A stretch of DNA of 64,000 bases from Glycomyces algeriensis (GTDB lineage Bacteria; Actinomycetota; Actinomycetes; Mycobacteriales; Micromonosporaceae): NCBI RefSeq assembly GCF_027622855.1, contig NZ_JAPZVR010000005.1, forward strand, positions 1-64,000, given 5' to 3'. Position numbers and translations under genes: made by a program. A model generated the notes under the pieces. The model was not told the DNA's origin. It worked only from the letters and a program-made list of their open reading frames with translations, and ran no database searches. Positions 8,391 to 15,424 of this stretch are shown one piece after another; positions within the stretch are counted from its first letter, which is position 1, and each line of letters starts with the position of its first letter.

Positions 8391-9860
8391 TCACTCCACG
8401 CCGGGGCAGCGCAAGCCGTCCTCCGGGACCGTGAGGTCGATGAAGTAGGCGTCGATCGCCTCGTCCAGGCACGGCGTCTTCAGGCCGTACGCGGTGTGGC
8501 CGAAGCCCTCGTACGTCACCAGGGCGCTGCCGGTCTGCTCGGCGACGCTCTCCGACCACGGGTAGACGGTCGCGTAGTCGTGCACCGTGCCGACCAGCAC
8601 GATCGGCGGCGCGCCCTCGATGTCAAGCGGCCCTTGCGGATTGGTCGGCTCGATGCCCGAGCCGGAGCAGAACAGCGGCAGGCCCGCGTACGGGCTCCAC
8701 TCGGTGACGGGGTACTCCTCGGCGAGGCGGTCCATCATCGCGTCCCACTCGGCGAACTCGTCGATGCGGAAGTCCCAGTCCTGGCAGAACATCGGCATCT
8801 CAGGGAACTGCCGCAGGGCGGCGCCCGCCTCCTCGGCGGGCGCGACGAGCGCCGCGGGTGCGGCGGTGCCGTCGCGCATGGCGCGCAGGCCCTCGGCCAG
8901 CGAAGGCCAGGCCGCGGGCTGGTTGGCGCCGAACGCGAAGCGTGTCAGCCGGAAGAAGTCCAGCGGCGCGCCGCTGCCCGGGTCGGTCAGCTCGCCCGCC
9001 CGCGCCCGGTCCTGGAGCTCCTCATAGACCGCGACCGTGCCCGCGCCGTGCAGCGCGCAGTCCACTGTGGTGTCGCACCACTGCGCGAACTCGCCGAAGT
9101 TCTGCTCGAACGCGGCGGTGCCGGCGCTGATGAACTCCCACATCGAACGCTGCGAGTGGTCCTGGTTCCCGTCGAGCACCATCGTGCGGATGCGCTCGGG
9201 GTACCGCTCGGCGTACTGCTGGCCCATCAAGGTGCCGTAGGAGAAGCCGAGGTAGTTGAGGTCGCCCTCGCCGATGGCCCGCCGGATCCGCTCGATGTCC
9301 TCGACGACGTGCAGGTTGTCGGCGTGGTCGAAGAGCGGGCCGGTGAGGTCCCGGCAGGAGTCGGCGGTGGCCCCGCTGAGCTCGAGCTGCGCCGCGAACG
9401 CGGCCTCGGTGGTGGGGATCGGATTGGACTGGAGCGCGTTCGCGAGGCCGGCGTCGCAGTTGATCGGGGTGCTGCCGCCGACGCCGCGCGGGTCGAAGCC
9501 GATGAGGTCGAACCGCTCGGCCGCGTCCTCGGCGAGGGCGTACTCGCCGTTGATGACGTCCTGGACGCCGGAGCCGCCCGGCCCGCCGGGGTCCATGAGG
9601 ATCGAGCCGATGCGCTCGTCGGGGTTCGAGGCGGGACGGCGCGCGAGCGCGATCTCGATCCGCTCCCCGCGCGGGTTCGCGTAGTCGAGCGGCACTTCGA
9701 CGGTGGCGCAGTCGAACTCGGGGGCTTCGGCGCAGGGCCGCCAGTCGATGGCCCGGTGCCCGGCGCCGTCGGTCCCGGCGACCGCCGCGCCCGGCACGAG
9801 CGCGAGGACCGAGGCCGCCGCGGCGCCCGCGGCTTTGAGGTGTCTGCTGGTTTTTCGCAT
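8391..9860 (-). CDS. secreted alpha/beta-hydrolase peptidase of the TAP family
   Basis: A 489-residue exported serine peptidase/hydrolase related to Streptomyces tripeptidyl aminopeptidase and SlpD/SlpE. A signal peptide covers about residues 1-28 (hydrophobic core VLALVPGAAVAG). The oxyanion segment MDPGGPGGSG and nucleophile elbow GFSYGT are clear, and the C-terminal TAP-like domain supplies the His (YEGFGHTAYG). Family members cleave short N-terminal peptides or ester substrates at the cell surface; the real substrate is unknown. A TAGCGT box 7 nt before ATG 9860 suggests a leaderless transcript. It converges on the WXG operon and is separated from it by a strong hairpin. Confidence 0.9.
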   Translation of the reverse strand: MRKTSRHLKAAGAAAASVLALVPGAAVAGTDGAGHRAIDWRPCAEAPEFDCATVEVPLDYANPRGERIEIALARRPASNPDERIGSILMDPGGPGGSGVQDVINGEYALAEDAAERFDLIGFDPRGVGGSTPINCDAGLANALQSNPIPTTEAAFAAQLELSGATADSCRDLTGPLFDHADNLHVVEDIERIRRAIGEGDLNYLGFSYGTLMGQQYAERYPERIRTMVLDGNQDHSQRSMWEFISAGTAAFEQNFGEFAQWCDTTVDCALHGAGTVAVYEELQDRARAGELTDPGSGAPLDFFRLTRFAFGANQPAAWPSLAEGLRAMRDGTAAPAALVAPAEEAGAALRQFPEMPMFCQDWDFRIDEFAEWDAMMDRLAEEYPVTEWSPYAGLPLFCSGSGIEPTNPQGPLDIEGAPPIVLVGTVHDYATVYPWSESVAEQTGSALVTYEGFGHTAYGLKTPCLDEAIDAYFIDLTVPEDGLRCPGVE

Positions 9861-9867
9861 GGCTTGG

Positions 9868-9873
9868 ACGCTA
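9868..9873 (-). promoter_or_regulatory. -10 box, leaderless start of the TAP peptidase
   Basis: TAGCGT followed by 7 nt and ATG at 9860; transcription would start at or next to the start codon. Confidence 0.55.
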
Positions 9874-9960
9874 TGCCGGATCGGCGCCCGCTACATTGCA
9901 GCCAGCACCACCAAATCTCTTGGGGCCCACGGTAAAAGCCCAGGCCAGCTCGTTAATGAC

Positions 9961-10521
9961 TCAGGGCAGGTCGCCCAGGTACACAGGCCCGCTGCCGCTG
10001 CCGCTGCCGCTGCCGCCTCCGCCCCCGGTCCCGCCCCCGGTCCCGGTCCCGGTCCCCAGTGTGGCAAGCGGCTCGGCCAGTCCCAACGGCAGCAGGACCA
10101 GCTCCCCGATCGCGGCCAGCCGGTGCCAGATGACCGCCGTCTGGGTCCCGTCCGGCGCGGACGCCTCGACCGCCGCCGCGGGGGTCGGCTGCGCGCTGAA
10201 GTACAACTGGAGCTGCTGCATCCGGGTACGGTGGTGCGGGTTCCCGGGATGCCGCTCCGGCAGATACTCGCGGACCCACAGGAGGTCCCCGACACTGACC
10301 TGCAGCCCGGTCTCCTCCAGCACTTCCCGGACGGCCGCCTCGGCAGCCGTCTCGCCCTGCTCGACGCGCCCGCCCGGCAGCACATGAAACTCGCGGCCCC
10401 CAGCGCGGTGCCGCACCAGCAGTACCCGCCCCTCCCGGTCCACGACCACCGCCCGGGCACTGACCCGCGGCTCATCAGCGCGCAGCCGCGCGACGGCCCG
10501 GTCAGTCGCTCGATCGTCCAC
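9961..10521 (-). CDS. Nudix hydrolase with Gly-Thr/Gly-Ser repeat tail
   Basis: A 186-residue cytoplasmic pyrophosphohydrolase that would cleave a nucleoside diphosphate linked to some moiety X. The Nudix box is complete: GRVEQGETAAEAA, then REVLEETGL (G-x5-E-x7-REVLEETG). The C-terminal 30 or so residues are odd: alternating Gly-Thr and Gly-Ser dipeptides coded by hexanucleotide repeats (9991-10056), then PVYLGDLP. I chose GTG 10521 because TACGCT lies 6 nt upstream (leaderless); the frame extends to 10653 but would then overlap the divergent gene. Substrate unknown. Confidence 0.85.
   Translation of the reverse strand: MDDRATDRAVARLRADEPRVSARAVVVDREGRVLLVRHRAGGREFHVLPGGRVEQGETAAEAAVREVLEETGLQVSVGDLLWVREYLPERHPGNPHHRTRMQQLQLYFSAQPTPAAAVEASAPDGTQTAVIWHRLAAIGELVLLPLGLAEPLATLGTGTGTGGGTGGGGGSGSGSGSGPVYLGDLP
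9991..10056. repeat. in-frame hexanucleotide microsatellite in the Nudix gene
   Basis: About four GCTGCC/GCTGCC-type units followed by interrupted GGTCCC units, encoding the Gly-Ser and Gly-Thr runs. Length change would stay in frame. Confidence 0.7.
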
Positions 10522-10527
10522 GCCGCC

Positions 10528-10533
10528 AGCGTA
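10528..10533 (-). promoter_or_regulatory. -10 box, leaderless start of the Nudix gene
   Basis: TACGCT, 6 nt, then GTG at 10521. It is back to back with the promoter of the divergent acetyltransferase. Confidence 0.55.
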
Positions 10534-10569
10534 TCCGCCCCGCCCGCCGCGTCCGTTCCGTCGGCTCCG

Positions 10570-10575
10570 TAGACT
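10570..10575 (+). promoter_or_regulatory. -10 box, leaderless start of the acetyltransferase
   Basis: TAGACT, 7 nt, then GTG at 10583; there is no ribosome binding site. Confidence 0.6.
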
Positions 10576-10582
10576 CGACTCG

Positions 10583-11047
10583 GTGGACATCGAGTTCCGT
10601 TCCGCCCGCGCCGACGAGGCGCCGCTGATCACCGAGCTGGCGCTGCGGTCCAAGGCGCATTGGGGTTACGACCCGCACTTCATGCACGCGATCCGGGACG
10701 AGTTGACGTACTCGCCCGAGATGTGCGCGTCCGGCACGCTGGTCGTCGCCGAGCGGGCGGGTCGGCTCCTCGGCTTCTACCGCCTGGTCGAGGGCGTCCC
10801 GGAGAGCCGCCTCGAATCCCTGTTCGTGGATCCGCCCGCGATCGGCATCGGCGTGGGTCGGGCCCTGCTCGAGCGCGCGCTGCACGCGGCCGAGGCGCTG
10901 GGCGCCCGGTCGGTCACCCTCGAAGCGGACCCGTACGCCGAGCCGTTCTACGCCAGGTTCGGTGCGGTCCGCATCGGTGAGACCCCCAGCGGGTCCGTCC
11001 CCGGAAGAGTCCTGCCGCACATGCGTTTCGACCTCCCCGGGCGCTAA
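10583..11047 (+). CDS. GNAT-family N-acetyltransferase
   Basis: A 154-residue acetyl-CoA-dependent acetyltransferase. The fold is recognisable from ARADEAPLITELALRSKA at the N-terminus (helix 1-2), the central strand pair, the pyrophosphate-binding loop IGIGVGRALLERAL (about 92-106), and AEPFYARFGAVRIGE near the C-terminus. It starts with GTG 7 nt after a TAGACT box. It is divergent from the Nudix gene and convergent with the second Nudix gene; its stop lies in a small GCGCTAAGCGC palindrome. No substrate can be inferred. Confidence 0.85.
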   Translation: MDIEFRSARADEAPLITELALRSKAHWGYDPHFMHAIRDELTYSPEMCASGTLVVAERAGRLLGFYRLVEGVPESRLESLFVDPPAIGIGVGRALLERALHAAEALGARSVTLEADPYAEPFYARFGAVRIGETPSGSVPGRVLPHMRFDLPGR

Positions 11048-11052
11048 GCGCT

Positions 11053-11754
11053 TCAATCGATCCGGGCCGCGAGGAGCGGCCCGGCGACACGGAGGGTCTC
11101 GGTCCGCGACATGTGGATCCGGGCCTCGTCCGCGATGGGCCCGCCCGCCGCGACGACCGCTCCGGCGGCGGCCAGGTCCGCGAACACCGTGCCCGCGGCG
11201 ACCAGTGCGAAGGCGCTGAGCGGCAGCCAGACCAGGGCCGCGATGTCCGGATCGTCGGGCTCGAATGCGGCCGGTTCCTCGGCGAACTCCGCGAGGAACA
11301 TGCAGAAGTAGGTGAACGGCCCCGCCGGGAGATCGGGTCGGAACGGCGTGAACGGGTAGTCGTTCGTGAAGCGCTGCAGGATGAACGGGCCTGGCGCGTC
11401 GTCGGTGCGCGACTCGCGCAGTTCATCGCTCTCGATGTCGTGCAGGTACGTCCGGTCCGAGGACACGAGCCGCACCGGCACGCCGAGCTCTTCCCGGGCT
11501 TCGCGTTGTGCGCAGTTCCAGACGTCCTCGCCCGGCTCCATGCCGCCGCCGACACCGCCGACATACCAGTCGGTGCCGCTCGCGTCCGCCGCGTTGATGC
11601 CATTGGCGTTCAGTGCGATCAGCAGCTTGCCGTTCTGCACTAGGAGCACTCCGGCGCAGAACGGCCGGCCGGCGGTGAGCCGCCGGATCGCCACGGCCTC
11701 CGTGGCCTTCAGCCAGAGCCGGGCTTCGGTCGAGTCGGTGTATTCGCGTGTCAT
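11053..11754 (-). CDS. Nudix hydrolase
   Basis: A 233-residue Nudix protein with the box GMEPGEDVWNCAQREAREEL (G-x5-E-x7-REAREELG) at about residues 75-97. The C-terminal region from about 185 (VAAGTVFADLAAAG onward) is helical and not part of the usual fold. It has a GGGAGG ribosome binding site before ATG 11754. No neighbouring pathway suggests the substrate; nucleotide sanitation or dinucleoside polyphosphate cleavage are family options. Confidence 0.82.
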   Translation of the reverse strand: MTREYTDSTEARLWLKATEAVAIRRLTAGRPFCAGVLLVQNGKLLIALNANGINAADASGTDWYVGGVGGGMEPGEDVWNCAQREAREELGVPVRLVSSDRTYLHDIESDELRESRTDDAPGPFILQRFTNDYPFTPFRPDLPAGPFTYFCMFLAEFAEEPAAFEPDDPDIAALVWLPLSAFALVAAGTVFADLAAAGAVVAAGGPIADEARIHMSRTETLRVAGPLLAARID

Positions 11755-11800
11755 GGCGCTGCCTCCCTTGCCGAGTCCCGACCGTACTCGACACGGGTGG

Positions 11801-12385
11801 TCAGTGCTGCGTCTCGGCCCGCTGGATCGCTTTGGCCGCGAGGCACATCCAGGCGAGGTCGGCGGCGATCGCGAGGCGTTCGGTGAGGCCGATGAGGTTC
11901 GGCAGCTCGCGGAAGAGCATCGCGTCGAACGTGCACACCATGAACAGCGCCATGGCGACTGCCGCCGCGATCGCGACCGGGAACAGTGCGGTGTGCTCGC
12001 GCCGGCGGCGGCTGAAGAGCAGCGCGCCGATGTTGCAGCATACGAGTCCGATCCAGGCCGCGATGCCGTGCACCTGCTCGGAGGTCGACGGATTCGCCCA
12101 CTGGCCGGGCGGGTCGGCCGGGAACAGGGCGGCGAGGAGGACGCCGACGGCGAGGATCCCGAACAGGACGCGGGCGGCCCGTTCGCGGACGGCGAGCGCG
12201 AGTGCCGCCGCCGCGATCGTGAACGCGTACAGGCCGACGGAGACGAGCCATCCGTGGCCGGTGTTGACGTAGCGGCTGACGGTCTCGGCCACCGGGCTGT
12301 ACTCGCGGTTGACCAGGTCGGAGAGGAGGAACGCGCCGGCAGTGAGGGCCGCGGCGCCGAGGATCAGAGAGGTCTTGATTCGCAT
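11801..12385 (-). CDS. DUF998-like integral membrane protein
   Basis: A 194-residue protein with about five or six transmembrane helices: residues 5-22, 47-66, 72-88, 107-125, 134-155 and 165-185. The first helix is followed by LVNREYSPVAETVSRYVNTG, the conserved Ser/Tyr-rich loop typical of DUF998 proteins. No catalytic role is known for the family. It starts at ATG 12385 without a clear ribosome binding site. Confidence 0.7.
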   Translation of the reverse strand: MRIKTSLILGAAALTAGAFLLSDLVNREYSPVAETVSRYVNTGHGWLVSVGLYAFTIAAAALALAVRERAARVLFGILAVGVLLAALFPADPPGQWANPSTSEQVHGIAAWIGLVCCNIGALLFSRRRREHTALFPVAIAAAVAMALFMVCTFDAMLFRELPNLIGLTERLAIAADLAWMCLAAKAIQRAETQH

Positions 12386-12527
12386 GGCGCGAAGGTAATA
12401 CGGCGCAATGGCCTTGTCGTACGCCTGTGGTCGCTGATTCCGGAACGGCAGTACGACACGGGAGTGACAGGAGGGAGTGCGTTGTACTGCGCGGAGCGGA
12501 TCATCGCTGCTCAGGCCCGGGGGTGGA

Positions 12528-13133
12528 TCAGACGGTGAGCCGGTCCTTCCAAGGGTGCTCGCCGTATGCGAGCGTCATGGCTTCGCGGAGCCATTGGCGT
12601 TGCGCCGCATCTAGTTTCGGCTGCATTGCGGCGAAGTCCCGCTCGTCCTTGGGGCGGGCGCCTTTGGCCTTGTAGAGCAGTTGGACCTCGGGCGCCAGGT
12701 ACGGGAGGCCGTCGGGGTTGATGAGGCCGATGTCCGCGACGGGCCGTCTGATCCGGGGGTCGCGGCGCGAGACCCAGTCTGCGTCTTCGGCTTCGTCGAG
12801 CATGAACTGGATGCGCCAGGGGGCGTCCGCGCTCGGGCGGCACCAGATGTCGTGGACGGCGGGCGGCAGGATCTCGCCGGCCGCCCAGGGGCGCAACGTG
12901 CCCGGGGGTTCGGCGGCCCACCACTCCCAGCCGGGGAGGGCCAGCTGCGCCGCGAGCTGGTCGCGGCGCAGGAGCAGGACGTCGATGTCGGCGTGCTCGC
13001 GGAACGGCGCGCCGACCGCGAACTCGATCGCGTACCCGCCCGCGATCCACCACGGCGACTCGACCGCCGAGAGCCGTTCGGCGACCTCGTTCGGGGAAGC
13101 GGGCTCCCAGCGGGTCAGATCGATCATCCGCAC
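12528..13133 (-). CDS. nucleotidyltransferase-fold protein (aminoglycoside adenylyltransferase-like)
   Basis: A 201-residue protein whose N-terminal half has the minimal nucleotidyltransferase signature: WWIAGGYAIEFAVG, then HADIDVLLLR, with the two Asp of D-x-D. The C-terminal part has KAKGARPKDERDF, a feature of ANT-like proteins. Family members adenylylate small molecules such as aminoglycosides, but whether this one is a resistance enzyme cannot be read from sequence. The frame begins GTG CGG ATG; ATG at 13127 is an equally possible start. Confidence 0.7.
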   Translation of the reverse strand: MRMIDLTRWEPASPNEVAERLSAVESPWWIAGGYAIEFAVGAPFREHADIDVLLLRRDQLAAQLALPGWEWWAAEPPGTLRPWAAGEILPPAVHDIWCRPSADAPWRIQFMLDEAEDADWVSRRDPRIRRPVADIGLINPDGLPYLAPEVQLLYKAKGARPKDERDFAAMQPKLDAAQRQWLREAMTLAYGEHPWKDRLTV

Positions 13134-13179
13134 ATTCTCCCGCCCCGGGGCCGGCGGCGCGAATGGGTTGCGGTGCGGC

Positions 13180-14196
13180 TCAGCCGGTCACCGGCCGGGC
13201 GTCGGTGACGGCCTGGGCGATGCCCTCCAGGATCTCGGCCGAGCCGAGGTGGGAGTAGACCGGCTCGGAGTTCCAGGCGAAGACCTGCCCGGCCGCGACG
13301 GCCGAGATCGCGTTCCAGGTCGGGTAACCGGCCAGGTCGTCCGGCTGGAGGTTGCCGGTGCGGGCGTCGAGGAAGACGAGGTCGGCGTCGTACTTGGCGG
13401 CGTTCTCCCACGACAGCGCCTCCCAGTAGCCGCCCTCGTCGGTCGACTCGGGCACCACGAGGTCCAGGCCGAGCTCGACGCATTTGACGAGGACGTTGAA
13501 GTTCGGCGGGTTGGCGACGTTGAAGTTCTCGCCGTACGCGTTGGCGACCAGCACCCGGATCGGGTTGGCGGCGGCCGCGGAGCGCAACGTCTCCACCGCC
13601 GCGTCGTACCGTTCGATCGCCGCGGTGTTCGCACTCGTGGTCAGGTCGGCGCCCAGGGCTTCGGCGAGCCGGGTGTGCCTGTCGATGACCTCGTCGAGGG
13701 TGCCGTTGGAGATCTCGACACCGACCGTGGGCGCGAGCGACTCGACCTCGCCGACGTTCTCCTCCGGGAGATACCACAGTGGATAGCCCTCGTAGTGGTG
13801 GGAGGCCAGCAGCTGCGGGTTCAGCGCGGCGAACGCCTCCATGTCGAACTCGCCGTACACGTTCCCGAGGATGTCGAGGTCGTCGACGGGCAGCCGCCCG
13901 GCCTGCGGGTCCGCGGTGCCGTCCTCGGCGATGGTGGGTCCGTAGACGTGCTTGATCGCGATCCCGTAGTCGTGCAGGGCCGCGGCCAGGCCGGTGAACG
14001 CGACGATCGTGACCGGCGGGGCTTCCAAGTCCACCGTCTCGCCCCGGTCGTCGGTGAAGGTCCACGCCTCGCCGCCGGCGCTCCCCTCGTCACCGTCGGA
14101 ACAGGCGGCGAGCAGCGCGGCCCCGCCGAGGCCGCCCGCGGCGGCGATCAGCCTGCGGCGCTTCAGCTTCGAGTGCAGGTGAGAGGTGGAAGCCAT
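13180..14196 (-). CDS. iron-siderophore-binding lipoprotein
   Basis: A 338-residue solute-binding protein of the FecB/FepB class, anchored outside the membrane. The signal region carries KRRRLIAAAGG and the lipobox LLAAC near residue 32, so it may be a twin-arginine-type lipoprotein. The mature part shows WTFTDDRGETVDL and the two-lobe pattern of class III binding proteins. An IdeR/DmdR-type iron box lies 40 bp upstream, so it should be derepressed when iron is scarce. No permease or ATPase gene is adjacent, so it must use a transporter encoded elsewhere. Confidence 0.9.
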   Translation of the reverse strand: MASTSHLHSKLKRRRLIAAAGGLGGAALLAACSDGDEGSAGGEAWTFTDDRGETVDLEAPPVTIVAFTGLAAALHDYGIAIKHVYGPTIAEDGTADPQAGRLPVDDLDILGNVYGEFDMEAFAALNPQLLASHHYEGYPLWYLPEENVGEVESLAPTVGVEISNGTLDEVIDRHTRLAEALGADLTTSANTAAIERYDAAVETLRSAAAANPIRVLVANAYGENFNVANPPNFNVLVKCVELGLDLVVPESTDEGGYWEALSWENAAKYDADLVFLDARTGNLQPDDLAGYPTWNAISAVAAGQVFAWNSEPVYSHLGSAEILEGIAQAVTDARPVTG

Positions 14197-14235
14197 GGGG
14201 TGCTCCTCGGGGATGCGAGTCAGAACCGGAAAGAT

Positions 14236-14254
14236 GTTCGTTAGCCTAACCTAA
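14236..14254 (-). promoter_or_regulatory. iron box (IdeR/DmdR operator)
   Basis: GTTCGTTAGCCTAACCTAA on the plus strand matches 16 of 19 positions of the palindromic IdeR/DmdR consensus, including the whole right arm. It sits directly upstream of the siderophore-binding lipoprotein gene. Confidence 0.85.
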
Positions 14255-14296
14255 GTTCTCGCCTGCTTCGCTTTCATGTCAATCGCGCCACACCTA

Positions 14297-14329
14297 TTGA
14301 TTTTCGATAGGAATCGATTGATAATCGAT
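14297..14329 (+). promoter_or_regulatory. promoter with overlapping operator for the DUF2975/HTH pair
   Basis: TTGATT (14297-14302), a 17-bp spacer and GATAAT (14320-14325), then 6 nt to ATG 14332: a near-ideal sigma-70 promoter giving a leaderless message. A perfect inverted repeat, ATCGATT-GAT-AATCGAT (14313-14329), covers the -10 box, and a weaker TCGAT/ATCGA repeat precedes it. The co-transcribed HTH protein is the obvious candidate repressor. Confidence 0.75.
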
Positions 14330-14331
14330 GC

Positions 14332-14847
14332 ATGAATCGCTTCTCGATCGCCGCGCTGCGGCTCGGCATCATCGCGGCCTTCCTCGGCGGCCTCTTCGGG
14401 CAGATCGTGGTCGCCCCCAACACCGTCGCCGACACCGTCTTCTCCTCATTCATCGGCTCCTACAACGAGCTCCGCCCCTACGTCGTGGCCTACACGACGG
14501 TCGCGGTCCTCGGCATCGCGTGCATCCAGGTCGCACTGGTCGCCCTCTGGCAGCTGCTCGCGATGATCAAGTCCGGCGCCATCTTCTCGCTCAAGGCCTT
14601 CCGCTGGCTCGACACGATCATCGGCGCCGCCCTCGGCGCGACCGCGCTCGCGTTCGGCGTCGCCATGCACTTCACCTTCGGCGTCATCCCCTACAGCGAG
14701 GACCAGTCCATGGACGCGCTGGGCGCCTGGGGCGGCTCGATCATCTGCGTCGGGGTGGGGCTCGCGTTCGCGATGCTCATGGTCATCATGCGCGGGCTCC
14801 TCCGCAAGGCCACCGACCTCGAAACCGAGATGGCCGAGGTCGTCTGA
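14332..14847 (+). CDS. DUF2975 membrane protein
   Basis: A 171-residue protein with four transmembrane helices (about 8-28, 50-75, 90-112 and 128-152), matching the DUF2975 arrangement. DUF2975 genes are usually paired with a small Cro/C1-type regulator, and here such a gene overlaps the end by one base (TGATG). Its biochemical role is unknown; the pair may respond to a membrane signal. The start is fixed by the leaderless promoter directly upstream. Confidence 0.85.
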   Translation: MNRFSIAALRLGIIAAFLGGLFGQIVVAPNTVADTVFSSFIGSYNELRPYVVAYTTVAVLGIACIQVALVALWQLLAMIKSGAIFSLKAFRWLDTIIGAALGATALAFGVAMHFTFGVIPYSEDQSMDALGAWGGSIICVGVGLAFAMLMVIMRGLLRKATDLETEMAEVV

Positions 14848-15062
14848 TGCCGATCATCGTCGACCTCGACGTCATGCTCGCCAAGCGCAACATGTCCGTG
14901 GGCGAGTTCGCCGCCGCGGTGGGCATCACCCCGGCCAACGTCGCGGTCCTCAAGAACGGCAGGGCGAAAGCCGTCCGCTTCAGCACCCTGGAGGCGATCT
15001 GCCGCGTCCTCGGATGCCAGCCCGGCGACATCCTCCGCTGGGTTCCCGACGAGGGCGCCTAG
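14847..15062 (+). CDS. small XRE-family (YozG-like) HTH regulator
   Basis: A 71-residue DNA-binding protein made almost entirely of one Cro/C1 helix-turn-helix: MLAKRNMSVGEFAAAVGITP, then the recognition helix, and ICRVLGCQPGDILRW at the C-terminus. ATG overlaps the TGA of the DUF2975 gene, so translation is coupled. It probably binds the inverted repeat over the promoter of its own operon. Confidence 0.88.
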   Translation: MPIIVDLDVMLAKRNMSVGEFAAAVGITPANVAVLKNGRAKAVRFSTLEAICRVLGCQPGDILRWVPDEGA

Positions 15063-15074
15063 CCGCCGGGGATC

Positions 15075-15380
15075 ATGGACGCCATGACCGACGCGCCGAT
15101 CGAACTCTGCTGCCTCCTCCGGGCCCTCCCCGGCGCCGAGGAGGCCATGACCGCCTACGAGGACAAGGTGACCGCGCTCGTCCCCGAGCACGGCGGCGAA
15201 CTGCTGTCCCGCGCGATCGGCGACGGCGCGGACGGCAACCCCCACGAAGTCCACGTCTACCGCTTCCCGAACCAGGCCGCCATCGACGCCTACATGGCCG
15301 ACCCCCGCCGCCTCGCCCTCGCCGAGGAGCGCGACCGCACCGTCGCGAGCACGGTCCTCTTCCCCGTCCGCATCCCCTGA
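15075..15380 (+). CDS. DUF1330-like small protein
   Basis: A 101-residue alpha/beta protein resembling the ferredoxin-like DUF1330/antibiotic-monooxygenase-type fold: ELCCLLRALPGAEEAMTAYE at the start, a second strand-helix unit (VHVYRFPNQAAIDAYMADP), and a final strand TVLFPVRIP. ATG 15075 and ATG 15084 are both possible starts. It lies 12 bp after the HTH gene and may be co-transcribed. Function unknown. Confidence 0.65.
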   Translation: MDAMTDAPIELCCLLRALPGAEEAMTAYEDKVTALVPEHGGELLSRAIGDGADGNPHEVHVYRFPNQAAIDAYMADPRRLALAEERDRTVASTVLFPVRIP

Positions 15381-15387
15381 CGCCGAG

Positions 15388-15413
15388 GGGCCCGGCACCG
15401 AAGTACCGGGCCC
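15388..15413. terminator. hairpin between convergent genes
   Basis: GGGCCCGG and CCGGGCCC separated by 10 nt, between the stop codons of converging genes. Confidence 0.65.
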
Positions 15414-15424
15414 GTCCTTGCGGC

